Source of the DNA: a virus
Virus record (IMG/VR): IMGVR_UViG_3300044640_002221
Location: 62,001-126,000 of that record
Strand: one strand, 5' to 3'
Length of the DNA stretch: 64,000 bases
The translations under genes and the position numbers were made by a program. Below, piece after piece: positions 26,232-34,632 of the stretch (positions within the stretch are counted from its first letter, which is position 1; every line of letters starts with the position of its first letter). The notes under the pieces were generated by a model. The model ran no database searches. It was not told where the DNA came from and saw only the letters and a program-made list of their open reading frames with translations.

Positions 26232-28546
26232 GCGTCACAGTCCTTTATGTATTTTATAATTTCTGGTAACAATGCTTGTTGCTCTTTTGGTAACTCAGCA
26301 GAGTACCGAGACTTGTTGAAAGTGTAGTATCTGAGTATGTAAGTTAATAAAGGGTACTTCTCTACTAGCTTCTTGAAGATAGGTATGTTAGTCCATTGAT
26401 AACCTTGAAAGTAGTTGTTAGTGTGGTCAGCAGTGCCTTCTAACCTCCAAGATAGATTTTGTAGCCTTTCTCTTTTCTCTGTTCTTTCTGAGAGAGGCTC
26501 AAATACCTCTTTTTGCTCTAACAAACAGAATCCCTCTGCTGGATGGGAATTGATTATTAGAAACCTAGAACAAGATATATCAGCCAGCCAATTACCTTCA
26601 TCTGGTTTGTTTAATAGCTCTATAAGAACTAAAATATCTTCTCTTTTAATAGAAGAAGCTAACAATATTTCAGCCAGCGCACTTGAGGCTCTTTTATCTC
26701 CAAACAAAAAAGTCTTATTAAACCAATCTTGGTCTATTGTGTAGTTAATTAACTCTAGCCCTAGCTTATAGTAATCTGTAAGCCGGTCAAACTCTGTACT
26801 GCAGTAGTCTCTAAAGTTAATCCAGTTAGAGTCTTTTCTTAGCTCTTCAGCTATAGTGTTACTCACAAAAAACAAATCTTTTTTGGACAGAGAGGGAGGA
26901 AGATGGCAACGCTGGAAAGTATATTTAGCTTCTTCAGTCTTGATGTACACTCCTGAATCTGGAAGATCCTCTACTTTTTCTGTAGCTTCATAAATGTTGT
27001 GGATGCTCTCATCTGTTAAAGAGAGAGTTCTTGCGCCTCCTGACTTAACTAAACTTTTTAGACTAGCTTTCTTAGGTGTTAAACTAGAAGTTTTCTTTTT
27101 CTCAAAGTTTACAGTGATAACGTCGTCCATTAAAGATAGGAGTCTATGTCTTTTTACATAGTCTTCAGGCTCTTCTTCTGCTCTAATCGCTAATATGTGT
27201 TTATTAGACTCTACGTTAGCCAGTTTTCTCACTTTGTCTTTTGACATTCCTTTAGGATAAACAACCCAAGCGCAATCTAAGAGATGTTTAAGTGAATGAT
27301 TTGAACCATGAATAGTCGGTGAATCTCCTTGTGGAAGGTTTGCCCAAAATTCTTTGGTGATTTGACTGTATATAGAGTCATAAAAAGCTCCCCAAGTTAG
27401 AAAGCAAGATGAAAACAGGTCTGTGGTCAACCAAATATTTTTAGCACTACTGGCAAAAAAAGAGCATTTTGTAAGAGACACTCCCTGCCTCTCAAAATTA
27501 GAAAAAGGGTAGTCGCTATAAAAAGCTTTTAAGCAACTCCTTAGAGAAGGTAGCGTTACCAACTCAGAAAGTTTGGTTTCAACATCTGTTATTACTGACC
27601 ACACAAGAGCCTTCAGCTTATTTAGGTTCTTGTCTGTGTCTTCTATGTTTTCTCTATTAGAAGTAAGTTCCACTGACCCTACAGGTATTCTGATTATTAG
27701 GCTACTAAAGATTTTACTGTTAGCCGTTACCTCTAAGTCAAACTTAGTTAACAAACCTTTTACTTTTTGTCCTGTGATTAAGTAAGGTAGGTCTCCTATT
27801 AAAACTGTGACTTTTAGATAAGAAGTTCCGGCGTTATTAAAATACCAAGGTAAATCAATATCTCCTTGAAGCTTTTTAGCTACTCCTGTAAATTTCCAAG
27901 CTTTAGTGTCTTGAAAATATCCATACCCTTGTTTGAACACAATGGGTTGCTGCACCCACATAGTAAGTTCTCTGATATAATCAATAACTTTGAATATATC
28001 CTCTTCTTGAATAGGAATGCTTAGCTTTGTGCCATTTGGTTCATTTGTTGGCTGAGTATCTAAAGTAGCAGCGGCACAATTACCTTTTTCATTCCTGTAA
28101 AGAACATGGCTATACTTTATGCTATCGCATACACTTGTTATAGCTACTTGAGGGGCGATCGCCAGCGCACTAAATCTACCAACACCAAATCCACCCATTT
28201 GGGTATTATCTTCTCTTTTAGTAGACTCACCCCATCTCTTGTAAACCTTATCGAACCTTTCAGCACCAATACCTACACCACAATCTTCAAAAATTAGTAA
28301 AGGTTCGTCTTCTGTTGGTAATGTGATAGTAATAGGTAGATGCTGATTTCGTGCTTCTTTGTTAGCGTCTAGTGCGTTTTGTAGAGCCTCCCTGCAAGCA
28401 GCTTTTAAAGGATTTGCATATTGCTTTCTTATCAATATGTCTTGAATAATCTTTTTAGCTGTACCATCAGTTGGCAGGTCAAACTCTGACTGGTCTTCAG
28501 GTCTAAGGTTAGACAGGATAGTTCGTTCTTGTTGTGCTATTTGCAT
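26228..28546 (-). CDS. rIIA: RIIA-like GHKL ATPase
   Basis: The 772-aa protein has a GHKL/Hsp90-type ATP-binding domain: N-box REALQNALDA at residues 52-61, G1 box EDCGVGI near 86-92, G2 box GGFGVGRFS near 118-126. The long C-terminal part is unassigned. Coupling to the RIIB-like gene identifies it as the RIIA counterpart. A purine-rich box and hairpin precede it, so it begins a transcription unit running through rIIB. Confidence 0.82.
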   Translation of the reverse strand: MQIAQQERTILSNLRPEDQSEFDLPTDGTAKKIIQDILIRKQYANPLKAACREALQNALDANKEARNQHLPITITLPTEDEPLLIFEDCGVGIGAERFDKVYKRWGESTKREDNTQMGGFGVGRFSALAIAPQVAITSVCDSIKYSHVLYRNEKGNCAAATLDTQPTNEPNGTKLSIPIQEEDIFKVIDYIRELTMWVQQPIVFKQGYGYFQDTKAWKFTGVAKKLQGDIDLPWYFNNAGTSYLKVTVLIGDLPYLITGQKVKGLLTKFDLEVTANSKIFSSLIIRIPVGSVELTSNRENIEDTDKNLNKLKALVWSVITDVETKLSELVTLPSLRSCLKAFYSDYPFSNFERQGVSLTKCSFFASSAKNIWLTTDLFSSCFLTWGAFYDSIYSQITKEFWANLPQGDSPTIHGSNHSLKHLLDCAWVVYPKGMSKDKVRKLANVESNKHILAIRAEEEPEDYVKRHRLLSLMDDVITVNFEKKKTSSLTPKKASLKSLVKSGGARTLSLTDESIHNIYEATEKVEDLPDSGVYIKTEEAKYTFQRCHLPPSLSKKDLFFVSNTIAEELRKDSNWINFRDYCSTEFDRLTDYYKLGLELINYTIDQDWFNKTFLFGDKRASSALAEILLASSIKREDILVLIELLNKPDEGNWLADISCSRFLIINSHPAEGFCLLEQKEVFEPLSERTEKRERLQNLSWRLEGTADHTNNYFQGYQWTNIPIFKKLVEKYPLLTYILRYYTFNKSRYSAELPKEQQALLPEIIKYIKDCDA

Positions 28547-28564
28547 ATTTAGTTTATTTTAAAT

Positions 28565-28590
28565 TCTCTTTCCCTTTTCTTTTTTCTTAC
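28565..28590 (-). promoter_or_regulatory. Purine-rich box before rIIA
   Basis: GTAAGAAAAAAGAAAAGGGA lies 19 nt before the rIIA ATG and directly follows the hairpin GGAGAGTAGTAGCTCTCC. Confidence 0.55.
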
Positions 28591-28609
28591 AGGAGAGCTA
28601 CTACTCTCC
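28591..28609 (-). terminator. Hairpin before rIIA promoter box
   Basis: GGAGAG/CTCTCC with a 6-nt loop lies just upstream of the box. The T-tract is poor, so this could be a weak terminator or an insulator. Confidence 0.4.
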
Positions 28610-28617
28610 TAAATTTG

Positions 28618-28713
28618 CTACTTACTACACTTGTTGTTAACTTGCTCTTTTGATGGATTCAGGTCTGCTATCACTTTTAGCTTAACCGACAAAAGCTCCA
28701 CCAAGTTCTTCAA
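28618..28713 (-). CDS. Possible small peptide, TTG start
   Basis: The frame reads MKNLVELLSVKLKVIADLNP and ends SKEQVNNKCSK (31 aa). It starts within the stop region of the 28710 gene, suggesting coupled translation. There is no Shine-Dalgarno sequence of note. Confidence 0.3.
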   Translation of the reverse strand: MKNLVELLSVKLKVIADLNPSKEQVNNKCSK

Positions 28714-29144
28714 AGTTCACGTACAAACTCTTTAATTCTGTTAATTACTTGCTGTTTTATACCAACTTGCTGCTGGAGGTCGAAGAGATCATCTTCATTT
28801 ATTTCTACATAACAGCAGACATTAAATAACCAAAAAGCAGGGGGTATACCTCCTCTCTTATGACTAGGAGTTAACGCAACTTTACTTAATTGGTCTTCAG
28901 TTCTTTTTAAACTAAAGAACTGTTCTACTGCGTCCCAATAAAAGAACTGCTCTCCATCTAAGCATAGCATGGGGCTTCCACTCGGACTTAGTTTAAACCC
29001 TCTTTCAATAAACCAAGGGTGTTGGGCGGCGTGACCAATAGCACAAGCAGTTGTTAAGCAAGTCCAGCTACTAAGGTCAATTAACTCATCTGGAGTAGCT
29101 TCTAAAATCTCTACTACCTTCAACAATGCTTCTACGTTAGGCAT
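28710..29144 (-). CDS. Tandem paralogue family, member 3
   Basis: The 144-aa protein shares with the next two genes upstream the layout VEALLKV..., then a Cys-containing block (CLTTACAIGHAAQHP) and a C-terminal helix ending VINRIKEFV. Such short C-x-x-G-H/A proteins are frequent and unnamed in cyanophages. This copy has the most diverged middle. It overlaps the next gene by 8 nt. Confidence 0.6.
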   Translation of the reverse strand: MPNVEALLKVVEILEATPDELIDLSSWTCLTTACAIGHAAQHPWFIERGFKLSPSGSPMLCLDGEQFFYWDAVEQFFSLKRTEDQLSKVALTPSHKRGGIPPAFWLFNVCCYVEINEDDLFDLQQQVGIKQQVINRIKEFVREL

Positions 29145-29565
29145 TTTTTGTCTTCTCTTCCGGTTTGTAATGTGCCTTAATAAATTGATCTATTACTTGA
29201 CCAAGAATCTCAGCTCTTTCTTTACTATTTTCTGCTGCTCTTGCATAGGCATTATGTAAGTCTACTGGCCAGTAATTTCTATGAAACAGATCCTCGGTAA
29301 TGTTCCACTCATCATCTGTAAAACCTAAGATTTTAGAAGCAGCTTGAGATGCATAGGCTTCTAATGCTAAGTCGTTTAGGTTAGAGTCTGCACTATTCTC
29401 CTCAATAAACTTATTAATTATCAACTGACCTGCTATACAAGAAACAGTTCCACAGGGAGTGTCACATTCTGTTTGAATCCAAACTCCCATATTTAAGCTT
29501 TCAGGTTCAGCTAGTTTTTGAGCTTTAACTTGCAATAACGCTTCTACACCTTCTTTAGTCAGCAT
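29137..29565 (-). CDS. Tandem paralogue family, member 2
   Basis: The 142-aa protein begins MLTKEGVEALLQVKAQKLAE and has CGTVSCIAGQLIINKF near residue 38-53. It ends RAEILGQVIDQFIKAHY. The middle holds ITEDLFHRNYWP, matched by ITDSLFHRLYWD in the next copy, so both derive from one ancestor. Function unknown. Confidence 0.65.
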   Translation of the reverse strand: MLTKEGVEALLQVKAQKLAEPESLNMGVWIQTECDTPCGTVSCIAGQLIINKFIEENSADSNLNDLALEAYASQAASKILGFTDDEWNITEDLFHRNYWPVDLHNAYARAAENSKERAEILGQVIDQFIKAHYKPEEKTKNA

Positions 29566-29591
29566 TTTGTAGTTCTTCCTCTTGGTAGTTT

Positions 29592-29984
29592 TTAGCCTTC
29601 CTCTTGGTAGTTTTTAGCTATGAATCTGTTAATTACTTCAGCTACTATTTGAGCTCTTTCATTTGCGGTAGTAGAGTTTTGCCATCTATTATATAAGTCT
29701 TTATCCCAGTAAAGTCTATGAAATAGAGAATCAGTTATCCTTTGATTATCAGGGTCTCCTTCAAATGGTATTCCCACAATAGAGCCTGCCAGCTTATGAC
29801 ACTCAAAGTCAATCTGTTCAGCTTCTTTAAGTCTCTGCATACCATACTTATTAAGTATTAACTGACCACCTATGCAAGTTGCTCCAAAATGGTCTAAATA
29901 AGTGTGCATTACTAGAGAGTCGGGGTCTGCAAGCTTTTGTTCTTTAACTTTTAATAGGGCTTCTACGCCGGCTGTTGTTAGCAT
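29592..29984 (-). CDS. Tandem paralogue family, member 1
   Basis: The 130-aa protein begins MLTTAGVEALLKVKEQKLAD and carries CIGGQLILNKYG and ITDSLFHRLYWDKDLYN. It is the closest relative of the 29137 gene. The methyltransferase frame upstream overlaps its start by about 40 nt. Confidence 0.65.
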   Translation of the reverse strand: MLTTAGVEALLKVKEQKLADPDSLVMHTYLDHFGATCIGGQLILNKYGMQRLKEAEQIDFECHKLAGSIVGIPFEGDPDNQRITDSLFHRLYWDKDLYNRWQNSTTANERAQIVAEVINRFIAKNYQEEG

Positions 29985-30598
29985 AATCTGCTTTTCCTTC
30001 TTCTATTTGTAAGTTAATTAAGTGTTGGTCTAGTCCTGGTTCTTTAGCTGGGTCGCTATAAAACCCAACAATCTTGCTACTAGGAATGGTTAGCAAGCCA
30101 AGCTTAGGCTGCTTATCTCTCAGCCATATTTGGTGCACTGTCAGTTTGCCAGTTACCATTCTCTTTCTGAACAAACTTGAATCTGGGATAAACCAAGTTA
30201 CCCCAGCAGGGGTTGTTGTAAAGCCATTTACCACGCTCTTCTGTAGGTTCTGTAAAAGAGTGCCTAACAAAGAAAACAACGCCCTTCTTGGCAAAGAAAA
30301 AGGCGTTCTTGAGGATCTCGAAAGCTTGGTTAAAGGGTGGGTTTGTAACTACCCAATCTGTCTCTGGAAACTCTAACCAACTTCTAGAGTTAGCAGCATC
30401 ATAGTGTGAGTCAGCTTTAAGGTTAGTATTTATGTCATTAGTCCAGACCTTAGTAACGTTCTTGAAGTGAGGAAGGATAGAAGAGAGGTTGCCAGCCCCG
30501 CTGCATGGTTCTCCTACTACTCCATCAAGAGTTATGTAACTTGGTAAGTGGGTTACAAACCAACCAGGGCTGTCGTAGTGGTCTAGTAAGTTTCTCAT
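29944..30598 (-). pseudogene. DNA adenine methyltransferase-like gene with a frameshift
   Basis: The first frame (30598-30113, 161 aa) has an SAM-binding motif GEPCSGAGNLS near residues 29-39 and catalytic NPPF at 86-89. It then runs into NWQTDSAPNMAER and stops. The natural continuation, IWLRDKQPKLGLLTIPSSKIV, is in another frame that stays open to 29944. Removing one A near 30130 (CCAAATATGG) joins them into about 214 aa. It could be a mutation, a sequencing error or frameshifting. Product: probable N6-adenine methyltransferase. Confidence 0.7.
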
Positions 30599-30632
30599 CC
30601 CCCTATTATCAGTCCTAAGTCACCATAGCTTT

Positions 30633-30833
30633 CTACTTTCTCTCTATCACAAAAGAAATGCTCCCAGCTTGTGGGCACTTGGTAGTTTCCAAGTTTAAGG
30701 GTGGGATTGGTTTGCTTGGTGGTCTGTGGTCTGTTCTGACAGGTAGAGTTTGACATTGTAATACCTTATTAATCTCTTGTTGATTCCAGCCATGCCCTGA
30801 GAGCAGCACAGCAGCTTCTTCCTTAGTTCTCAA
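30633..30833 (-). CDS. Hypothetical small protein, TTG start
   Basis: The 66-aa frame starts TTGAGAACT, overlapping the TGA of the miniature membrane peptide upstream. The first 30 residues (KEEAAVLLSGHGWNQQEINKVLQ) look like a short three-helix UBA-like unit. The tail is Pro-rich. Function unknown. Confidence 0.5.
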   Translation of the reverse strand: MRTKEEAAVLLSGHGWNQQEINKVLQCQTLPVRTDHRPPSKPIPPLNLETTKCPQAGSISFVIERK

Positions 30834-30919
30834 GGTTCTGACTCCTTTATTACAGTCAAGGCAACTGACAGAGCTAGAAGGAGAAATATTACTAACACTC
30901 TTAAGATTACAAAACTCAT
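30830..30919 (-). CDS. Miniature membrane peptide C (29 aa)
   Basis: MSFVILRVLVIFLLLALSVA followed by LTVIKESEP is a single hydrophobic helix with a charged end. It is the third of three consecutive mini-ORFs and its stop overlaps the next start. Confidence 0.5.
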   Translation of the reverse strand: MSFVILRVLVIFLLLALSVALTVIKESEP

Positions 30920-30930
30920 AATTTCTCTCT

Positions 30931-31032
30931 TCAGGGTAAGTTGAGCAAGCAGACTACGTATGTGTATGCCAAAATAGCAAGGATTGCTACTAGAGACAAT
31001 AAAATGTCTATCAAGTTCTCTTCATCTAACAT
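30931..31032 (-). CDS. Miniature membrane peptide B (33 aa)
   Basis: MLDEENLIDILLSLVAILAI followed by LAYTYVVCLLNLP has an acidic N-terminus and one membrane helix. Its ATG lies inside the end of peptide A (AATGTTAGATGA), so translation is coupled. Confidence 0.5.
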   Translation of the reverse strand: MLDEENLIDILLSLVAILAILAYTYVVCLLNLP

Positions 31033-31147
31033 TTAGTAAAACCTTGTTTAAGTTGGTAAAAAGACTAAGCCACAGCAAGTAGCTAATAGAGCTTACTATT
31101 AGTGCGGCTACTGGGAAAGCTATTAAGTTTTTAATTGTCGTCTTCAT
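31022..31147 (-). CDS. Miniature membrane peptide A (41 aa)
   Basis: MKTTIKNLIAFPVAALIVSS followed by ISYLLWLSLFTNLNKVLLNVR has a basic N-terminus and a membrane helix of about 22 residues. It is first of the trio and begins 7 bp after the 31154 gene. Holin/antiholin-like or membrane-toxin roles are possible but not shown. Confidence 0.5.
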   Translation of the reverse strand: MKTTIKNLIAFPVAALIVSSISYLLWLSLFTNLNKVLLNVR

Positions 31148-31153
31148 TGTTAG

Positions 31154-31375
31154 TTAGGCGTACCATCTTTCAGTTAATAATTCTTGAGAAGTCAGAATTA
31201 ACTTTGCTTTCTCCACTAAGTTATCAGTACCACCATTAGCTATGTATTCCAGAAACTCCTTGTAGAGGTCATCTTCAATTATGTGGGCAGTTTCAGTGTC
31301 TTCTTCTTCTATCTCACTTAAGGTCTCCTGAATGTACTCCAGGGACATTTCTTCTTTACCTTTGTCATTAGTCAT
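31154..31375 (-). CDS. Small acidic protein
   Basis: The 73-aa acidic protein (MSLEYIQETLSEIEEEDTET near residue 10) overlaps the ATP-grasp gene by 8 nt. Its character suggests a DNA mimic or protein-binding inhibitor, but nothing specific can be seen. Confidence 0.55.
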   Translation of the reverse strand: MTNDKGKEEMSLEYIQETLSEIEEEDTETAHIIEDDLYKEFLEYIANGGTDNLVEKAKLILTSQELLTERWYA

Positions 31376-32210
31376 TCTCTATCTCCTTGTTATACTTAAT
31401 TGCAAAGTCATTAGCTGCTTCAATGTACTTATCTAAGTCAGAAGCATAAACCCCGGCGCAATGGTAAGAACCAAGCTCTGCAACTTTTAACTCAGAGTTT
31501 CCTTCCATTCTACTGGTAGTGCAGATGTCTATACTCCACATAGCAGAAGGGTACCATTTAGCAGACTTAACTATCTTTTCTACTTCTGCTATTAAACCAG
31601 AAGAATGTTGACGAATAGGCCAAACTTCTCTGTAATCTAGGCTATAGTGGCTGCCAGTGACAAACTTATCACCATACATAAAGCAGCGCCATTCATTGAC
31701 TATCTCTTGCCTTGGAGCCACCAGAACCTTAAAGTCTTTACTCTGTCTGAGATAAATACAAAGCTGTTCAAGGCACCGATAGTCTGTAAGGTTAATTACT
31801 CCGCCGTGGAACTGCTTTAAGCCGCTGTCAGGTCTGATAAACAGTTCTCCTTGAGACTGGAAGTAATCAAGAATCTCAGCTCTGCGCCGCCACAGCTCTG
31901 ATAAAGATAGGATTAGATATTTACTGTTTAAAGCATGATTTCCGAAGTGGGTGAGCCAAGTCGAGCAGTTATAGTTTGACCAGTCATCAATTCCCACCTG
32001 CTGGTCTAAACCCATTGCTCTACAGCTTCTAAAGCTTCCTCTATAGGTTGGAACTTTATCAAACTTTGCTGCTTTGAGTTTAGGAGTAAAGTCATTACGA
32101 AGCATAAAGTTCTTATCAAACTCTAGAACCTCTAAGTTATGTCTTCTTAAAGCAGCAACGAACTGTTCGTCATTGAATACACCATGCTCGTAAATCCAGG
32201 TAGGCTTCAC
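31368..32210 (-). CDS. ATP-grasp domain protein (R2K-type)
   Basis: The 280-aa protein shows the pattern of R2K-clade ATP-grasp enzymes: FIRPDSGLKQFHGGV near residues 120-135, then EWRCFMYGDKFVTGSHY near 175-190, WSIDIC near 240, and KVAELGSYHCAGVYASDLDKY near 255-275. These give the ATP/Mg-binding Arg, Lys, Asp and Glu. ATP-grasp enzymes ligate carboxyl groups to amines or thiols; in phages they may modify peptides or host proteins. The palindrome CGAACTGTTCG lies in codons 14-17. Confidence 0.8.
   Translation of the reverse strand: MKPTWIYEHGVFNDEQFVAALRRHNLEVLEFDKNFMLRNDFTPKLKAAKFDKVPTYRGSFRSCRAMGLDQQVGIDDWSNYNCSTWLTHFGNHALNSKYLILSLSELWRRRAEILDYFQSQGELFIRPDSGLKQFHGGVINLTDYRCLEQLCIYLRQSKDFKVLVAPRQEIVNEWRCFMYGDKFVTGSHYSLDYREVWPIRQHSSGLIAEVEKIVKSAKWYPSAMWSIDICTTSRMEGNSELKVAELGSYHCAGVYASDLDKYIEAANDFAIKYNKEIEND
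32157..32173. repeat. CGAACWGTTCG palindrome, copy 4
   Basis: CAACGAACTGTTCGTCA lies near the start of the ATP-grasp gene, encoding DEQFVA. Confidence 0.7.
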
Positions 32211-32680
32211 ACTACTCCTCCCAGTCGGTCTTGAGAAATAATCTGGTCTATAAAGGGTTTGATATTAAACTCTACTGGCTTACCAAATTCTAGCCTTGCA
32301 CCTTCTTTACCACTTTCAACCTTACAAGTTTTAGAAACTCTATCTAGAGATAGTAGAAGACTCTTCTCATAAACAAAGATAACAGGGCGCCATTCAAGAG
32401 TAAATAACTCTAGTGACTCAAAGACGCTCTTTTGAAGGCAGACGGTGATTTTAGATTCATCTCTGGGTAAAATAACCCAGTTTAACAAGTCAAAGTCTTT
32501 TGGAAACCAACTAGGCTGGCAATCAACTGTAAGAAACTCACCTCTTTTTAGTAGAGGCTGAGACTTTCTAAAGAAAGAAGCCAGCCTCTCCACGTCTTTG
32601 TTTAACTCATTAGCTACTTCTTGCTCCATCAACTCAAGAAGCTTTTCTGTAGTTTCTCTAAGTCTATGATGTATGTTCAT
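32207..32680 (-). CDS. Hypothetical protein
   Basis: The 157-aa protein has a helical N-terminus and a beta-rich rest (FLTVDCQPSWFPKDFDLLNWVILP). It has 4-nt overlaps with both neighbours, so it is coupled to the ATP-grasp gene. No family recognised. Confidence 0.55.
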   Translation of the reverse strand: MNIHHRLRETTEKLLELMEQEVANELNKDVERLASFFRKSQPLLKRGEFLTVDCQPSWFPKDFDLLNWVILPRDESKITVCLQKSVFESLELFTLEWRPVIFVYEKSLLLSLDRVSKTCKVESGKEGARLEFGKPVEFNIKPFIDQIISQDRLGGVV

Positions 32681-32889
32681 TGACCTACTCTCTCAAACCT
32701 CTTAACAAGTTTACCATCAACCTCCACGCTTTCATTAAATTGCTCTGGACTTCTGGTAAACAAAGGGTAGGGGCTGGGGTAAAGCGGAATGTAAACTACT
32801 CGCATTTCATCTTCATCAGCTTCTTTAGCTACGCCTATAACCTGGTAGAGGTTGCCTTTGTAATGCTTATAAGTGCCTGGTTGTATCAT
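32677..32889 (-). CDS. DUF1653 protein
   Basis: The 70-aa protein matches the DUF1653 fold: GTYKHYKGNLYQVIGVAKEADE, then MRVVYIPLY, an acidic FNESV segment and KRFERV at the end. DUF1653 proteins are small beta-barrels of unknown role. A purine-rich box lies 15 nt upstream. Confidence 0.8.
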   Translation of the reverse strand: MIQPGTYKHYKGNLYQVIGVAKEADEDEMRVVYIPLYPSPYPLFTRSPEQFNESVEVDGKLVKRFERVGQ

Positions 32890-32904
32890 TAGTTTTTCTT
32901 TTAG

Positions 32905-32930
32905 TTCCTTACTCTTTTCTTTTTTCTTAC
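32905..32930 (-). promoter_or_regulatory. Purine-rich box
   Basis: GTAAGAAAAAAGAAAAGAGT followed by AAGGAA overlaps the stop codon of the 32927 gene and leads into the DUF1653-ATP-grasp operon. Confidence 0.55.
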
Positions 32931-33475
32931 TTTACTTCACTAAGTTGAGGTTCTTCTGTTACTTTCTTTTTTCTGGGTTTCTTTACTGTAGGAGAGGCTA
33001 CTTTACTTTCAGCTTGCTCTATTTGCTCTGCAGCTTTTTCTAACTGTGTTGCGGCTTTTTCTATTTGCTTTTCTTCTTTTACTACTTTTACTGGAGATAA
33101 CAAAACCCAAGGCGCGGTGAGTTGTTCTTTATTGAGAGTTATAACCCAGAGTTCTTTAGGTTCTGCTTGTATTTCCCATTTGATACCTAACCAGAGTTCT
33201 TGTTGGATAGGATGGCTGCTGGGGCGCAGACCAGAGACTACGGTGAAGGAGTTACCGAGTTTCAATTGGGAGATAGTTTGTTTATCATTCACACTATGTA
33301 CATAAGCCACTCCTGGGCGGAGGGAGAGAACTTTAGTAAAGAAGAACTCAGCGCGGACGAAGCCTTCTTCTGATAGAAGTTTTGTAAGGTTCTGGGCGCA
33401 GGTAGTAGCCCAGGCTGTGAGTAGGGTATGTTTCTGTTGGTCTGGTAAAACAACTGGATGAGCGATGAGTGCCAT
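32927..33475 (-). CDS. Hypothetical protein with charged tail
   Basis: Of 182 residues, 1-125 look globular (beta-rich with LWLGIKWEIQ) and 130-182 are a Lys/Glu/Ala coiled tail ending PRKKKVTEEP. The tail resembles a nucleic-acid-binding or linker arm. Function unknown. Confidence 0.55.
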   Translation of the reverse strand: MALIAHPVVLPDQQKHTLLTAWATTCAQNLTKLLSEEGFVRAEFFFTKVLSLRPGVAYVHSVNDKQTISQLKLGNSFTVVSGLRPSSHPIQQELWLGIKWEIQAEPKELWVITLNKEQLTAPWVLLSPVKVVKEEKQIEKAATQLEKAAEQIEQAESKVASPTVKKPRKKKVTEEPQLSEVK

Positions 33476-33477
33476 AA

Positions 33478-33888
33478 TTAGTGTTGAATAATAGGTTTTT
33501 TAAGTGCTCTGCGAAGTTCTTGCCAAGTAGTTTTAGGAGGGTTTAGTAGAGGCTCGCCTATTGACCTTTCTTGAGGATTGACTGCGATTGCCTTGACTGC
33601 CTGAACACCCTGCTCAACTGCTTGACCAAGTTTCTTCATTACCCAGCTTACTACTGCTTTAACCTTAGCACCAGCTCTCATGTCTTTCTCTATTGCTCCA
33701 GCTACAGCAGTTACAAGTTCTTCTGTGTCTTTTAACGAAGCGTACTTAACTGTTTCTCTAGCTGTAATGACTGGTTTTAGAACAGATTGTGTTGAAGGGT
33801 TGTACTTACTATCAGCTCTATAAAACTTCCTGTATAGAAGTACAAGAGTGTAGGGAGGATTAATTGGTGAATGGTTTGTGATAGTCAT
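33478..33888 (-). CDS. Hypothetical basic protein
   Basis: The 136-aa protein is rich in Lys/Arg with long helices (VTAVAGAIEKDMRAGAKVKAVV). It is the first gene on its side of the divergent gap facing the wall-hydrolase gene. No family recognised. Confidence 0.5.
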   Translation of the reverse strand: MTITNHSPINPPYTLVLLYRKFYRADSKYNPSTQSVLKPVITARETVKYASLKDTEELVTAVAGAIEKDMRAGAKVKAVVSWVMKKLGQAVEQGVQAVKAIAVNPQERSIGEPLLNPPKTTWQELRRALKKPIIQH

Positions 33889-34019
33889 AGAGTCTCTCTT
33901 TTTTAGTTAAAACCTTACTGTCTGTAAGGCTATCCCTAATAGGGTGTTATGATTCTTGCTAAAGAGAGTATCACAAATTTCCTGTAAGTTTGTAGTAGTT
34001 AATCTCTACTTTTAAACTT

Positions 34020-34619
34020 ATGGCTATTGACGGTAAGAAAGTAATTGAGTATATGCGCTCCAAGAACTATCGCATACTAGCTCTCAACATTGTTTACCTT
34101 GAAGATGTAAATGCTGACACCTGGGAGCCTATCAAAGGTGAGCTTGACCGATGGGATGATGCCCGCTGTATTATCAGAAACGACGGGGAGGTTCTTTTAA
34201 GCTGTGAGGCTACCACAGAACCAGGTAGATATTACACTAGCAATCCTTTAAACGACAATGGAGCGTTTAGGATTGCTTTTGGTAACTATGAGGACTGCTG
34301 GCAGATTGGAGATCACAAAGGTCAGTTAGCCCTTGTTCAATGTGATGAAGTTGTAGGACATAGAGACTTAAACAAGGACGGTTTTCGGACTAACGATAAA
34401 ACATTCAAAGGTATGTTCGGGATAAATCAACATACTACCAGTAAAACTCCGGGTGCTGCTCCTGAGTTAGTTGGTCTTCAATCAGCGGGTTGTTGTGTGG
34501 GTAGATACTCAACTACTCATTACAACGACTTTATGCGTATTTGCAGGGCAATGGGTAGGGATAAATTTGATACAACAATCATTCCGGGGGATGAGTTTGC
34601 AGCTTGGAAAGCTGTTTAG
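34020..34619 (+). CDS. Putative peptidoglycan hydrolase / transpeptidase-like protein
   Basis: The 199-aa protein has a beta-rich fold with VGHRDLNKDGF near 117-127 and GINQHTT near 139-145. SAGCCVGRYSTTHYNDFM near 160-177 has an SAGC block like the catalytic Cys region of some L,D-transpeptidase-like or phage endopeptidase domains. The His and Cys are suitably placed. It is one of few plus-strand genes. I consider a wall-acting enzyme likely but the exact family is unsure. Confidence 0.6.
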   Translation: MAIDGKKVIEYMRSKNYRILALNIVYLEDVNADTWEPIKGELDRWDDARCIIRNDGEVLLSCEATTEPGRYYTSNPLNDNGAFRIAFGNYEDCWQIGDHKGQLALVQCDEVVGHRDLNKDGFRTNDKTFKGMFGINQHTTSKTPGAAPELVGLQSAGCCVGRYSTTHYNDFMRICRAMGRDKFDTTIIPGDEFAAWKAV

Positions 34620-34632
34620 AAGAAAGCCAGAG

